This document shows, one piece after another, positions 34,277-44,937 of a DNA stretch of 62,987 nucleotides (the stretch's first letter is position 1; each line of letters begins with the position of its first letter). Source of the DNA: Actinomycetota bacterium (GTDB taxonomy: Bacteria; Actinomycetota; Actinomycetes; S36-B12; UBA5976); assembly GCA_009698575.1 (NCBI GenBank), contig WLPX01000009.1:1-62987 (forward strand), read 5' to 3'. Under the pieces are notes generated by a model. It worked only from the letters and a program-made list of their open reading frames with translations, was not told the DNA's origin and made no database searches. Position numbers and translations under genes: made by a program.

Positions 34277-36700
34277 GTGAAAAAAATAGTGATTATCGGT
34301 GGCGGCATTGTTGGCTGTTCCTTAGCTGATGAGTTAACAGAGCGCGGCTGGACTGATGTCACAGTGCTTGAACAAGGTCCGTTGCCAGCACCAGGTGGTT
34401 CAACTTCACATGCACCAGGGCTCGTCCAAAAAGTTACGGGCAACAAGACTTTGGCTGCAATGGCCGATCAAACCATTAACAAATTGCTTACGGTTTCTAA
34501 TTCAGAGGGTCCTGGTTTTTACCAAGTTGGTTCCCTTGAAGTTGCCACTACCCCACAACGCTTAAAGGAACTACATCGCAGAACTGCATGGCTACAGGCT
34601 TATGGATATGAAGCAGAAGTAGTTTCCCCGGAGCGTGCCGCCGAATTACATCCCGTACTCGATCCAACGAAAATTCTTGGCGCGATTCACTGCCCAACTG
34701 ATGGCATTGCAAAGGCAGTGCGCGCTGTTGAAGCTTTGCAAAAGATTGCTGAATCTCGTGGCGCAGTATTCAAGGATCGTCACGAAGTTATTTCCATTGA
34801 GCAAGAAGGTGGCAAAGTAATTGGTGTCACTACCGACCAAGGATTCTTTCCAGCCGAGATAGTAGTTTCCTGCGCTGGAATTTGGGGACCAAAAGTTGGT
34901 CGCATGTTTGGCATGACCAAGGCATTCCAACCTCTTGCTCATCAATTGGCATGGACTGAGGATATTCCTTCCCTTGCTAACCAAACAGAAGAAATCACGC
35001 TACCGATCATGCGCCATCAAGGTGAAGATCTTTACTTCCGGCAACGTTTTAATCACATGGGCATTGGATCGTATTTACATCGACCACTTCCAGTTGAGTC
35101 CGAAGAGATCCTGCCTTTTGACCAAGCAGAAGTTATGCCAAGTCAGCTACCATTCACTGCTCCAGAATGGGCACCAGTTATGGACCTTGCCGGTGAAATT
35201 ATGCCCGAGTTGAAGAACGCCAAAATCACTGAAGGCATGAACGGCATGTTCTCTTTCACAGTCGATACTTTTCCTTTAATGGGCGAATGGAATGGCCTTA
35301 AGGGATTCTGGGTTGCTGAAGCAGTCTGGGTGACTCATTCAGTTGGCGTAGCTCGCGCAACTGCCGAATGGATTATCGATGGACACCCAAAGCTGGCCGT
35401 TCATGAATGCGATGTGAATCGATTTGAACCACATCAATTGGGACCAAATCACATTTCGATGCGAGGTGCGCAAAACTACGTCGAGGTTTACGACATCATT
35501 CATCCATTGCAGCCAATGGAAAAGCCAAGACCACTTCGCACAACAGGCTTCTACCATCGTCAACAAGAACTTGGCGGATATTTCCTTGAGGCCTCCGGTT
35601 ATGAACGACCACACTGGTACGAATGCAATAAGGATTTAGTTGCTAAGTACCCATCACCAGCTCGCGACGACTGGTCTGCGCAATATTGGTCACCAATTGT
35701 TGGCGCTGAAGCGCAGTACGTTCGCGAAAATGTCGGCCTGTTCGACATCACTGCCCTAAAGCGAATTGAAGTATCCGGTAAGGGTGCTTTGGAATTCTTG
35801 ATGGAACAAACCACTGGCAAATTAGATAAGGCCCCTGGCTCAGTAACTTATTGTTTGATGCTGACTAAATCCGCTGGAATTCTTTCGGACGTTACAGTCA
35901 CTCGACTTGGCGAGAATGAATTTATGATTGGCGCAAATGGCGCCGTTGATGTTGCCCGCTTGCAAAAAGTCGCGCCGGATACCGTGTTCGTAAAAGACGT
36001 CACTGCCGGAACGGTTGGACTTGGCGTATTTGGTCCAAATGCTCGTAAAGTAATTGAGAAGTTAACCAAAGTTGATGTGTCTAACGAAGCATTTGGATAT
36101 TTCAAGGCCAAGTCACTTTATTTAGATCAGGTGCCCGCAACACTTTGGCGCTTGTCTTACGTTGGTGAACTTGGCTATGAAATTTACACCGATGCCGACA
36201 TGGCATTAAAGCTTTGGGACACTTTGCTGGAAGCTGGCAAAGAGTTCGGCATAATTCCTGCTGGTCGTGGTGCATTTAATTCCATGCGTTTGGAAAAGGG
36301 TTACCGCTCCTATGGCACAGACATGACTAGTGAGCACAATCCCCACGAAGCTGGCTTGGCATTCTCAGTTCGTAAGGGTGGCGGCTACATCGGTGCTGAT
36401 GCTTTTGAAGCACTGGATCCTGCTGCCATTTCTCGCAAATTGGTTTGTCTAGTTTTTGATAACCCAGAACATGTTGTTATGGGTAAAGAGCCAGTTTTTG
36501 TGGCAGGCGTGCCAGCCGGTTACACAACCAGCTCATACTTTGGCCATTCCATCGGCAAACAAATTGCCTACGCCTGGTTGCCAATCGAACACACCACACT
36601 TGGCACCCAAGTATCCGTTAAGTATTTCGACTCGATGTATCCAGCTGTAGTCAGCGATGACCCACAGTTTGATCCTTCGATGTCCCGACTGCGCTCCTAA
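34277..36700 (+). CDS. Dimethylglycine oxidase-like flavoprotein with THF domain
   Basis: An 807-residue two-part enzyme. Residues 1-380 form the FAD oxidoreductase half with I-I-G-G-G-I-V-G-C-S and G-G-S-T-S-H45-A-P-G-L-V, where H45 aligns with the histidine that binds FAD covalently in Arthrobacter dimethylglycine oxidase and mammalian DMGDH. Residues about 430-800 form the GcvT-like THF-binding half (K-G-Y-R-S-Y-G-T-D-M near 674). It should convert dimethylglycine to sarcosine and 5,10-methylene-THF. The close resemblance to Arthrobacter DMGO suggests O2 as acceptor, but this is inferred. It starts with GTG preceded by GAGGG. It leads an operon with soxBDAG, folD and betA. Confidence 0.9.
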   Translation: MKKIVIIGGGIVGCSLADELTERGWTDVTVLEQGPLPAPGGSTSHAPGLVQKVTGNKTLAAMADQTINKLLTVSNSEGPGFYQVGSLEVATTPQRLKELHRRTAWLQAYGYEAEVVSPERAAELHPVLDPTKILGAIHCPTDGIAKAVRAVEALQKIAESRGAVFKDRHEVISIEQEGGKVIGVTTDQGFFPAEIVVSCAGIWGPKVGRMFGMTKAFQPLAHQLAWTEDIPSLANQTEEITLPIMRHQGEDLYFRQRFNHMGIGSYLHRPLPVESEEILPFDQAEVMPSQLPFTAPEWAPVMDLAGEIMPELKNAKITEGMNGMFSFTVDTFPLMGEWNGLKGFWVAEAVWVTHSVGVARATAEWIIDGHPKLAVHECDVNRFEPHQLGPNHISMRGAQNYVEVYDIIHPLQPMEKPRPLRTTGFYHRQQELGGYFLEASGYERPHWYECNKDLVAKYPSPARDDWSAQYWSPIVGAEAQYVRENVGLFDITALKRIEVSGKGALEFLMEQTTGKLDKAPGSVTYCLMLTKSAGILSDVTVTRLGENEFMIGANGAVDVARLQKVAPDTVFVKDVTAGTVGLGVFGPNARKVIEKLTKVDVSNEAFGYFKAKSLYLDQVPATLWRLSYVGELGYEIYTDADMALKLWDTLLEAGKEFGIIPAGRGAFNSMRLEKGYRSYGTDMTSEHNPHEAGLAFSVRKGGGYIGADAFEALDPAAISRKLVCLVFDNPEHVVMGKEPVFVAGVPAGYTTSSYFGHSIGKQIAYAWLPIEHTTLGTQVSVKYFDSMYPAVVSDDPQFDPSMSRLRS

Positions 36701-36723
36701 TTAACAGTAGATAGGCTCTAAAC

Positions 36724-37965
36724 ATGGCTACCACGACCCGTCGACGGACCGTCGAATTACCTGAACATCCAGATTTTTTATGGACTGCGCGGGTTACTCC
36801 CAAAAAGGTTTATGACGTAATCATCATCGGTGGCGGTGGCCACGGGCTTTCTACTGCTTACTACCTAGCCAAGAACCATGGCATCACCAACATCGCTGTC
36901 CTTGAAAAGGGCTGGCTTGCCGGTGGCAACATGGCACGAAATACCACGGTGATTCGATCCAATTACCTGTGGGATGAATCTGCGGGAATTTACGAGCACT
37001 CGCTAAAACTTTGGGAAAATCTCGAAGAAGAAGTTGGCTACGAGATGTTCTTTAGTCAACGTGGAGTTATGTCGTTGGCTCACAGCGTTAGTGACTTGCG
37101 AGCCAAGGCACGCAACTACCATGCAAACAAAATCAATGACATTGATAGTGAGTGGCTAACTCCCGAGCAAGTTAAAGAAATTGCTCCGATTGTAAATATC
37201 AATCCAGACGTTCGCTATCCAGTTCTTGGCGCTACTTACCAACCACGCGGTGGTATCGCAAAGCATGACTGGGTTGCTTGGGGTTATGCCAAAGCTGCTG
37301 CGGATATGGGCGTTGACATTATTCAAGGCTGCGAAGTTACTGGCTTTGATATTCGTGATGGAAAAGTCCACGGTGTAAAAACTAACTTGGGACCAATTGC
37401 TGCTCAAAAAGTTGGCATGGTTGCTGCTGGTCATTCCAGTGTGTTAGCAAATCTTGCCGGTTTTGATATTCCAATCCAAAGTCGGCCACTCCAAGCACTT
37501 GTTTCTGAACTACTAGAACAAGTTCACAACACTGTGATCATGAGTGGCATGGTGCACGTGTACGTAAGCCAAGCCCATAAAGGTGAATTAGTAATGGGTG
37601 CTGGTACCGATGCTTTCAATTCCTACGCCCAGCGCGGTGGCTTCCATGTGATCGAACATCAATTAGCTGCAGCAATTGAACTGTTCCCAATTTTTGAACG
37701 TGCCCACTTACTTCGCACCTGGGGTGGCATCGTTGATATTTCACCGGATGCCTCGCCAATCATTGGACATACCCCAGTGGACAATTTATTTATTAACACT
37801 GGTTGGGGTACTGGCGGTTTCAAGGCCACACCTGCATCTGGCTGGACCATGGCGCACACCATCGCAACAGGTGAACCACATGAATTAAATGCCCCTTTTA
37901 GCCTGGACCGATTTGTAACTGGTCATTTAATCGACGAGCACGGCGCAGCCGGCGTAGCCCATTAG
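36724..37965 (+). CDS. soxB: Sarcosine oxidase beta subunit
   Basis: A 413-residue flavoprotein of heterotetrameric sarcosine oxidase. The N-terminal extension (about 30 residues) precedes the dinucleotide-binding [16 protein letters not shown], and later [13 protein letters not shown] near the C terminus is typical of SoxB. The subunit oxidises sarcosine at non-covalent FAD and hands electrons to covalently bound FMN and O2. The next gene, soxD, starts 9 bases later. Confidence 0.95.
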   Translation: MATTTRRRTVELPEHPDFLWTARVTPKKVYDVIIIGGGGHGLSTAYYLAKNHGITNIAVLEKGWLAGGNMARNTTVIRSNYLWDESAGIYEHSLKLWENLEEEVGYEMFFSQRGVMSLAHSVSDLRAKARNYHANKINDIDSEWLTPEQVKEIAPIVNINPDVRYPVLGATYQPRGGIAKHDWVAWGYAKAAADMGVDIIQGCEVTGFDIRDGKVHGVKTNLGPIAAQKVGMVAAGHSSVLANLAGFDIPIQSRPLQALVSELLEQVHNTVIMSGMVHVYVSQAHKGELVMGAGTDAFNSYAQRGGFHVIEHQLAAAIELFPIFERAHLLRTWGGIVDISPDASPIIGHTPVDNLFINTGWGTGGFKATPASGWTMAHTIATGEPHELNAPFSLDRFVTGHLIDEHGAAGVAH

Positions 37966-37974
37966 GAGTTTGAG

Positions 37975-38253
37975 ATGTTACATATTCCATGCCCTTACTG
38001 CGGCCCACGTGATGAAACTGAATTTCACTACGGCGCGGGCGCCAATATCTTTTACCCAGAGCCATCCAGTGCAACGGATGAAGAATGGTCAAAGTTTGTT
38101 TTTATCAGGGAAAATCCAAAAGGTTGGCACGCGGAACGTTGGGTACATTCTGCCGGATGTCGACGCTGGTTTAACGTTTGGCGCAACACGATAACTCATG
38201 AATTCGGCCCAACTTATAAACCATTCACCGAGCAACCAAAGAGACCAGCATGA
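37975..38253 (+). CDS. soxD: Sarcosine oxidase delta subunit
   Basis: A 92-residue zinc-binding subunit. The ligands C6, C9, H58 and C62 (C-P-Y-C and H-S-A-G-C-R-R-W-F) are all present, together with the F-x-Y-G-A-G segment. It is a structural part of the heterotetramer. A GGAG ribosome site lies close to the ATG, and the stop overlaps the start of soxA (ATGA). Confidence 0.95.
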   Translation: MLHIPCPYCGPRDETEFHYGAGANIFYPEPSSATDEEWSKFVFIRENPKGWHAERWVHSAGCRRWFNVWRNTITHEFGPTYKPFTEQPKRPA

Positions 38254-40919
38254 GTAATGTAACTTTCAAGTTCGATGGTGTCGATTACGTTGGCCAAGCT
38301 GGTGATTCATTAGCTACTGCCCTATTACGAAATGGCGTCTTGCATTTCACAGACAGTACTTATCGCGATCGACCACGCGCAGTCATGAGCCTTTGGGTTG
38401 ATGAGCCAAATGCTCTAGTAAATGTTGATTCCGGTGCCGGTGAACCTATGGTGCCAGCGACCACAGTTGAAATTACTGAGGGTCTTGTGGCTCGCAGTCT
38501 GTCGGGCATTGGTGACTTGCCAGATACTCGCGATATTTCGCGGTACGACCGGGCTTATCGCTACGCCGATGTTTTAGTTGTCGGTGCTGGTTTATCTGGC
38601 CTAGCAGCTGCGAAAAAGTATGCCGATCAAGGCAAGACCGTAATCATCATGGACGACCAACCAGAAGTTGGTGGGCACGCTCATGAGTGTGGCCAAGCAA
38701 TTCCTACTGATTTGCTATCTAGCCTTGCACACGAAAACGTAACTCACTTGCAGCGCACCACAGTCATTGGAACTTATGACCAAGGCTATGCAGTTGCAGT
38801 AGAGCGCCGAACCGATCACGTCAGCAGCAAAGTTTCAACTGATGTTGCCAGAATTCGTACGTGGCACGTCCGCGCTGAGCACACTGTGCTGGCAACTGGC
38901 GCATTCCAGCGACCACTTGTTTTTGCAAATAACGATCGCCCAGGAATTATGCTTTCCCATGCTGCAGCAACTTATGTCGAGCGTGGCGTAAAAATGTTCA
39001 AAACAGCCATAGTTGTCACCGTAGATAACCAGGGCTACACAGATGCCATCCGATTGCATAAATCTGGTGTTCAAGTACTTGCAATTGTTGATATCCGAAA
39101 GAAGTTATCCAAAGCAAGCAAGAAATCAGCACGCAAACCTGCTGCCAAACTTGGAATTCGGATTATCAAAGGTGCAACCGCACTTGATACCAATGCCACA
39201 TTGGATGGAATTCTCTCAAGCGTTGTAGTGCTTGATCCTAAGTCCGGATTGAAAGAGACAATCGCTACTGACTTACTAGCAATTTCGGGTGGCTGGACTC
39301 CGACTGTTCACTTAGCTACCTACATCGGGATTAAACCGACTTGGAGCAAGAAGCGAGCAGCATTCGTTGTGCGCTCAAAAGTTAAGAGCATCAGCACGGT
39401 TGGCATGTTGGCAGGCGATTTTGTCGAAAATGAACCCGCGGTTTACTTCGGTCCAGAGCTTGACGATACCCAGGCGTTGGTTGCATTTGTAGACCACCAG
39501 CGAGATGCAACTTTGCGCGATTTACGACGCGCAGTTGGCGCTGGCATGATTAGCATCGAACACGTAAAGCGCTACACCGCAATTGGTACCGCACATGACC
39601 AAGGTAAAACTAGTGGCACGTTAACTATGGGGCTGATCGGAAATCTAGTTGGATTGGCGCCTGATGAAATTGGTTCATTAACTTTCCGCCCACCGTACAT
39701 TGCAGTTCCTTTTGCCGCCCTTGCAGGTCGGGAGCGCGGATTACATACTGAACCAATTCGCACCACATCGATTCACTCCTGGCATGTTGCTGCCGGTGCT
39801 CCGATGGAAGATGTCGGGCAATGGAAGCGTCCTTGGTTTTTCCCAAAGCCAGGCGAAGACTTGGATGCCGCGGTATTACGTGAATGCCGAGCCGCGCGTA
39901 ATGGCGTAGCTGTAATGGATGCCAGCACACTGGGCAAAATTGATATTCAAGGAAAAGATGCTGGGGCTTTCCTAGATCAGGTTTACACAAACATGTTCTC
40001 GACTCTCAAAGTCGGCATGAGCAGATACGGCTTAATGTGCGGAGTCGATGGCATGGTCTTTGACGATGGTGTAACCACCAGACTTGGTGAAAATCATTGG
40101 CTTATGACAACCACAACTGGTGGCGCAGCAAAAGTCATGGATTGGCTCGAAGAATGGTTACAGACCGAATGGCCACACCTGGAAGTATTCTGCACATCTG
40201 TAACGGAGCAAATTGCAACCGTTGCCATAGTTGGGCCAAAGAGTCGTGATCTGTTGGCGTTGCTGTCCCCTGGCTTAGATGTTTCCAAAGAAGGCTTTGC
40301 CTTCATGGAAAATAAGTATGCAGATGTTGCTGGAATTCCAGCCCGAATTGCTCGAATCTCGTTCTCGGGCGAACTCGCATACGAAATAAATGTTTCCGCT
40401 TGGTATGGATTAGAGCTTTGGAACAAGGTGATGGAATTAGGGGCTGCGCTAGATGTGACTCCATACGGTACCGAATCACTGCACGTACTTCGTGCGGAAA
40501 AGGGCTTTGTGATCGTTGGCCAAGAAACCGACGGCACCCAAACTCCCGATGACTTAGGTATGGATTGGATCGTTTCTAAAAAGAAGGACTTTATCGGAAA
40601 GCGCTCATTTAGTCGTTCTGATACTAGCCGTCCAGATCGCCATCAGCTAGTTGGCTTGTTACCAGATACTTCAGAATTTGTAATTCCGGAAGGCTCTTAC
40701 TTCGCTGAAGTGCAACATAAGGGCGCTACCCCACCGATTCCTCACATTGGATATGTTACGAGTTCGTATTTCTCTGGTGAACTTAATAGGTCATTTGCCA
40801 TGGCACTCGTTCACAATGGCCGAGCTCGGATTGGTGATCGCGTTGCCATTGGAAATGAAACTGCGGTAATCACCGAACCAATTTTTGTCGATAAGGAGAA
40901 CGTGCGTCGCGATGGTTAA
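38250..40919 (+). CDS. soxA: Sarcosine oxidase alpha subunit
   Basis: An 889-residue subunit, somewhat shorter than the usual 960-1000 residues. Residues 1-85 are the cysteine-free Fer2_4-like domain, 105-400 the NAD-binding pyridine-nucleotide domain (V-L-V-V-G-A-G-L-S-G-L-A-A-A), and about 510-889 the GcvT-like THF-binding half. THF traps the formaldehyde-level carbon from sarcosine as 5,10-methylene-THF. The shortening lies mainly in the middle region. It overlaps soxG by 8 bases. Confidence 0.94.
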   Translation: MSNVTFKFDGVDYVGQAGDSLATALLRNGVLHFTDSTYRDRPRAVMSLWVDEPNALVNVDSGAGEPMVPATTVEITEGLVARSLSGIGDLPDTRDISRYDRAYRYADVLVVGAGLSGLAAAKKYADQGKTVIIMDDQPEVGGHAHECGQAIPTDLLSSLAHENVTHLQRTTVIGTYDQGYAVAVERRTDHVSSKVSTDVARIRTWHVRAEHTVLATGAFQRPLVFANNDRPGIMLSHAAATYVERGVKMFKTAIVVTVDNQGYTDAIRLHKSGVQVLAIVDIRKKLSKASKKSARKPAAKLGIRIIKGATALDTNATLDGILSSVVVLDPKSGLKETIATDLLAISGGWTPTVHLATYIGIKPTWSKKRAAFVVRSKVKSISTVGMLAGDFVENEPAVYFGPELDDTQALVAFVDHQRDATLRDLRRAVGAGMISIEHVKRYTAIGTAHDQGKTSGTLTMGLIGNLVGLAPDEIGSLTFRPPYIAVPFAALAGRERGLHTEPIRTTSIHSWHVAAGAPMEDVGQWKRPWFFPKPGEDLDAAVLRECRAARNGVAVMDASTLGKIDIQGKDAGAFLDQVYTNMFSTLKVGMSRYGLMCGVDGMVFDDGVTTRLGENHWLMTTTTGGAAKVMDWLEEWLQTEWPHLEVFCTSVTEQIATVAIVGPKSRDLLALLSPGLDVSKEGFAFMENKYADVAGIPARIARISFSGELAYEINVSAWYGLELWNKVMELGAALDVTPYGTESLHVLRAEKGFVIVGQETDGTQTPDDLGMDWIVSKKKDFIGKRSFSRSDTSRPDRHQLVGLLPDTSEFVIPEGSYFAEVQHKGATPPIPHIGYVTSSYFSGELNRSFAMALVHNGRARIGDRVAIGNETAVITEPIFVDKENVRRDG

Positions 40920-41517
40920 GGTAAATAGCGCCCTAGCAACTAGCCCACTAAGTGGCGCAGTTCATGGTGGATTAGATAAAGACATCTACCTTGCTGAAGT
41001 TCCATACACTCCTGGCATTGACTTACGCGTTGATCCAAGTTCCCCAGCTTTTGCGGCAGTTAACCAAGCACTCGGGCTAACCCTTAATCCGCAAGTTGGT
41101 TCAGTAGTTCGCAAGAACTCAGATTGCATAGTTAGCCAGGGCGAGCAGCCAGGGGCCAATGGAATTAGCGCCCTTTGCCTAGGTCCGGATTGGTGGCTAT
41201 TAACTGGAACTGCGGATATTGCCTCACTCCTAAAGCCAGTACAAGATGCGCATCATATTTCAGTTGTTGATGTCAGTGCGCAACGTACCAAAATAGAAAT
41301 CTATGGTCCAAAAGTTAAAGAGATTTTGGGACATGTTTGGGAACAAGACTTACGCGATGAAAAGTTTCCAATCGATGCTTGCACGCAAGGCTTGATGGCA
41401 AAATCTCCAGTAATTTTGTGGCACTGCTGCGAAAATTGCTACCTAATTTTTGTGCGCTCATCATTTGCCCAACACCTGTGGGATGTAATAACTGATTCAA
41501 CCGTTGAATACCTGTAA
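40912..41517 (+). CDS. soxG: Sarcosine oxidase gamma subunit
   Basis: A 201-residue SoxG-family protein, a GcvT-like fold that completes the heterotetramer. The ATG at 40912 overlaps the soxA stop by 8 bases; a longer frame from 40885 would lie inside soxA. Recognisable are C-L-G-P-D-W-W-L-L and V-V-D-V-S-A-Q-R-T. Sequence conservation is weak, as is normal for this subunit, but the gene order BDAG fixes the assignment. Confidence 0.9.
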   Translation: MVKVNSALATSPLSGAVHGGLDKDIYLAEVPYTPGIDLRVDPSSPAFAAVNQALGLTLNPQVGSVVRKNSDCIVSQGEQPGANGISALCLGPDWWLLTGTADIASLLKPVQDAHHISVVDVSAQRTKIEIYGPKVKEILGHVWEQDLRDEKFPIDACTQGLMAKSPVILWHCCENCYLIFVRSSFAQHLWDVITDSTVEYL

Positions 41518-41540
41518 TTGCTTACTCGGAAGTAGGAATA

Positions 41541-42389
41541 ATGTCAGCCGTAATTCTTGATGGAACTGCAACTGCTGCAAAAGTAAAGAGCGATCTTGCA
41601 GTTCGGGTAACGGCGCTTAACGCAAAAGGCATTTATCCAGGTCTTGGCACAATTTTGGTTGGCGACGACCCAGGGTCGCATTCTTATGTTGGCGGCAAGC
41701 ACAAAGATTGTCATGAAGTTGGCATCACATCTGTGCGCGAGGATTTACCAGCTACTGCAAATCAGGCAGACGTAATGGCGGCCATTGCTCGTTTAAATGC
41801 CGATCCAACTTGTACTGGTTACATCGTGCAACTGCCACTACCAAAGGGCCTTGATGGCAATGCCGCACTCGAGGCCATTGACCCACATAAGGATGCTGAT
41901 GGGCTGCATCCAACTAACTTGGGGCGTCTAGTTCTGGGTGAACCTGCTCCACTTCCCTGCACCCCACGCGGCATAGTTGAATTGCTTCGCGCCTATGGTG
42001 TGCCTCTAGATGGCGCTGAAGTTTGCATTGTTGGGCGAGGCGTAACAGTTGGTCGACCACTTGGGTTGCTACTAACTCGTCGCACCGAAAATGCCACAGT
42101 CACTTTGTGTCATACCGGCACTAAAGATATGGCTGCGCACATTAAGCGAGCAGACATTGTTGTAGCAGCAGCTGGCGTGCCACATTTCATCAAGCCAGAC
42201 ATGATCAAATCCGGGGCTGCGCTAGTTGATGTCGGTATTACACGCACTGATGCTGGATTACTTGGTGACATAGATCCAGCATGTTCTCAAATTGCGGGCT
42301 GGATCGCCCCAATGCCTGGTGGCACTGGCCCAATGACTCGGGCGATGTTACTTGCAAATGTTGTTGATACCGCAGAGGGAAATCTCTAG
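41541..42389 (+). CDS. folD: Methylene-THF dehydrogenase/methenyl-THF cyclohydrolase
   Basis: A 282-residue bifunctional enzyme. Catalytic S-Y-V-G-G-K-H-K (here K in place of the usual V-x-x-K) lies near residue 52-59, with V-Q-L-P-L-P-K-G-L and [10 protein letters not shown]; the NAD(P) site is [12 protein letters not shown]. It oxidises the methylene-THF made by dimethylglycine oxidase, sarcosine oxidase and MetF to 10-formyl-THF, the substrate for fhs. Its stop codon shares one base with the betA start. Confidence 0.96.
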   Translation: MSAVILDGTATAAKVKSDLAVRVTALNAKGIYPGLGTILVGDDPGSHSYVGGKHKDCHEVGITSVREDLPATANQADVMAAIARLNADPTCTGYIVQLPLPKGLDGNAALEAIDPHKDADGLHPTNLGRLVLGEPAPLPCTPRGIVELLRAYGVPLDGAEVCIVGRGVTVGRPLGLLLTRRTENATVTLCHTGTKDMAAHIKRADIVVAAAGVPHFIKPDMIKSGAALVDVGITRTDAGLLGDIDPACSQIAGWIAPMPGGTGPMTRAMLLANVVDTAEGNL

Positions 42390-44041
42390 TGACTGTTAAG
42401 GAATATGACTACCTAATTATTGGTGGCGGCTCAGCAGGCTCCGTACTTGGTAATCGATTATCTGAAAATCCGGATAACGAAATTTTAGTTCTGGAAGCTG
42501 GCCGTAAAGATTCTTGGTGGGATGTCTACATCCACATGCCAGCTGCACTGACTTTTCCCATTGGCAACAAGTTTTATGACTGGATGTACGAGACTGACCC
42601 AGAACCAAACATGAACGGTCGACGGGTTTACCAAGGTCGCGGCAAAGTTCTAGGTGGTTCCGGCTCAATCAATGGCATGATTTTTCAACGTGGCAATCCA
42701 ATGGATTACGAGCGCTGGGCTGCCGATAAAGGAATGCAAGATTGGGACTTTGCACATTGCTTGCCGTACTTCAAGAAAATGGAAAATGCTACCGGCGTTC
42801 CAAATGACAATACTTACCGTGGTCACAGTGGTCCGCTCTACTTGGAAAAAGGGCCAGCCAAGAACCCGCTATTCAAAGCATTCTTTGATGCTGCCGTAGC
42901 AGCAGGCTTCAAGCGAACCGATGATGTAAATGGTTTCAGCCAAGAAGGTTTTGGGCCCTTCGATAAGAATGTAAAGAAAGGCCGTCGCTGGTCATCGGCG
43001 CGAGCTTACTTACACCCAGTCATGCACCGCAAGAATTTAACAATCCAAACCCGTCATCAAGTCCACCGGGTAATTTTTGAAGGCGATAAAGCAGTCGGTG
43101 TAATCGCCCAGCGAGGCAAAACTATTACTGAGTACCGCGCAAAAAATGTAGTTCTCTGTGGTGGAGCTATTAATACTCCACAAGTTCTGCAGCTTTCAGG
43201 TATTGGTCCAGCAGAATTACTTAAACGCCATGGCATTCCAGTAGTAAAAGACTTACCTGGTGTTGGCCAGAACCTGCAGGATCATCTCGAAGTTTATATT
43301 CAGCATGCTTGCAAGCAGCCAATCACAATGAATCCAAACCTTAAGCTTTGGAAGCGGCCGTTTATAGGTGCTGCCTGGCTATTCGCGCGCAAGGGACCAG
43401 GAGCAACAAATCACTTTGAAGGCGGCGGGTTTGCCCGCTCAAACGAAACAGTTAAATACCCAAACCTGATGTATCACTTCTTGCCAATTGCAGTTCGTTA
43501 CGACGGAACCGGAATCGAGCAAGGACACGGTTATCAAGTGCACGTTGGGCCAATGTATTCGGATGCCCGTGGCCGAATTGAAATCACTAGTGCTGATCCA
43601 ATGGCTAAGCCATCTATTCTGTTTAATTACCTTTCCACCGAACAAGATAAACGCGAATGGGTGGAAGCTATTGCAGTAACTCGCCGAATTCTTTCGCAGT
43701 CTGCCTTTGATCAATACAGTGATGGCGAGTTATCCCCTGGTCCTTCGGTCCAGACTCCAGAGCAAATTTTGGATTGGGTTCGTAAGGATGGCGAGACTGC
43801 GTATCACCCATCATGTACTGCAAAAATGGGTACTGATGACATGAGCGTTGTTGATCCAAGCACTATGAAAGTTCACGGTGTCGAAGGACTTTACGTCGTA
43901 GATGCCTCAGTGTTCCCGTATGTCACTAATGCCAATCTTTATGCGCCAACCATGATGGTGGCCGAACGCGCCGCTGATTTGATTCAGGAAAAGACGCCGC
44001 TAGCGCCAGAGTATGTTGATTGGTTTAAGTCCGGTAATTAA
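42389..44041 (+). CDS. betA: Choline dehydrogenase (GMC family)
   Basis: A 550-residue FAD enzyme. The N terminus has [13 protein letters not shown] and [12 protein letters not shown], and the C terminus has [10 protein letters not shown] with the catalytic histidine and [10 protein letters not shown]. Choline as substrate is inferred from strong BetA-like sequence and from betB and betaine catabolism genes nearby. It starts with GTG overlapping folD and its end overlaps the convergent EamA gene by 4 bases. It is the last gene of the operon that begins at 34277. Confidence 0.9.
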   Translation: MTVKEYDYLIIGGGSAGSVLGNRLSENPDNEILVLEAGRKDSWWDVYIHMPAALTFPIGNKFYDWMYETDPEPNMNGRRVYQGRGKVLGGSGSINGMIFQRGNPMDYERWAADKGMQDWDFAHCLPYFKKMENATGVPNDNTYRGHSGPLYLEKGPAKNPLFKAFFDAAVAAGFKRTDDVNGFSQEGFGPFDKNVKKGRRWSSARAYLHPVMHRKNLTIQTRHQVHRVIFEGDKAVGVIAQRGKTITEYRAKNVVLCGGAINTPQVLQLSGIGPAELLKRHGIPVVKDLPGVGQNLQDHLEVYIQHACKQPITMNPNLKLWKRPFIGAAWLFARKGPGATNHFEGGGFARSNETVKYPNLMYHFLPIAVRYDGTGIEQGHGYQVHVGPMYSDARGRIEITSADPMAKPSILFNYLSTEQDKREWVEAIAVTRRILSQSAFDQYSDGELSPGPSVQTPEQILDWVRKDGETAYHPSCTAKMGTDDMSVVDPSTMKVHGVEGLYVVDASVFPYVTNANLYAPTMMVAERAADLIQEKTPLAPEYVDWFKSGN

Positions 44042-44937
44042 GTGGTAATTGCCGGCGTGCGTTCCCGGCTGTTAATAATTATCAAGCCAATCAAAATCAA
44101 TCCTGAGCCGATTATCTGCCATACATTAATGGCTTCGCCAAGCACGATAATGCCAAGTGAAATCGCCACAAACAAAATCACATAAGTTGTGTCGCTCGCT
44201 ACACCTGCGCCAGCTTGCTTGATCAAAGTTTGAATCATGATGTAGGTAATACCAGTACCAACCACGCCCAAAACCAACATTGAAACCAGCGAAATAGTTG
44301 ATGCGTCAGTCGTGATGGTTACAAACCACGGAAGGATTAATGTGAAGTGAATAGACGCACAGAGCATTTGCCCAGCAGCAATTGATGTTGGTGTATTTGT
44401 CACATGGGCAAAGTTTCGTCGGGCATACACGAGTCCTGCTGCATAACTCGTGGTTCCTATCATGATCGCGCCAGTACCAATTGCGTCAAACTCCCCTAGC
44501 CCTGACCAGGGATGAGCAATAAACAGTGCGCCTAGGAAACCCATGCTCAAACCAGTTACTCGACGCCAAGTTGGGTTTTCTTCTGGGATAAATACCAGCA
44601 CAAAACCAAGTGTCACCAACGGAACCAATGCATTCCAGATGCTCACTTGCACCGTGGTAATTCGGCTAACTGCAGTAGCCATGCCAACAAAAGAAATTGT
44701 GTTAAACAGCAGTGCTGCAATGTTTAACTTGATCCAAATTTCTTTGCCCCGCGGATAATGATCTTTGGTAATCACTAACACCACAGCTAATGTTGCTGCC
44801 GCCAGTAACGTGCGACCCCAGGCAACTTCTAATGCCGAATAAGACTGCAGGGCAAAGTGAGCCCACATGTAGTTGCCACCAAAGAGGACTGAAACCGTGA
44901 GAAAGAGTCCAGTGTGTGACTTAGTGGGTGTTGTCAT
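44038..44937 (-). CDS. EamA/DMT-superfamily transporter
   Basis: A 299-residue membrane protein with ten hydrophobic segments in two five-helix EamA repeats. Members export or import amino acids and other small metabolites; the substrate is not apparent. Its ATG overlaps the stop of the TPP-dependent enzyme gene (ATGA), making it the last gene of a minus-strand operon with an acyl-CoA dehydrogenase, an MFS transporter and that enzyme. Confidence 0.85.
   Translation of the reverse strand: MTTPTKSHTGLFLTVSVLFGGNYMWAHFALQSYSALEVAWGRTLLAAATLAVVLVITKDHYPRGKEIWIKLNIAALLFNTISFVGMATAVSRITTVQVSIWNALVPLVTLGFVLVFIPEENPTWRRVTGLSMGFLGALFIAHPWSGLGEFDAIGTGAIMIGTTSYAAGLVYARRNFAHVTNTPTSIAAGQMLCASIHFTLILPWFVTITTDASTISLVSMLVLGVVGTGITYIMIQTLIKQAGAGVASDTTYVILFVAISLGIIVLGEAINVWQIIGSGLILIGLIIINSRERTPAITT

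Noticed and set aside
33023..34277. Glycine riboswitch before the dimethylglycine/sarcosine operon
   Set aside because: The 168-base gap contains a terminator hairpin and TGTTGC repeats but no tandem glycine-aptamer pattern.
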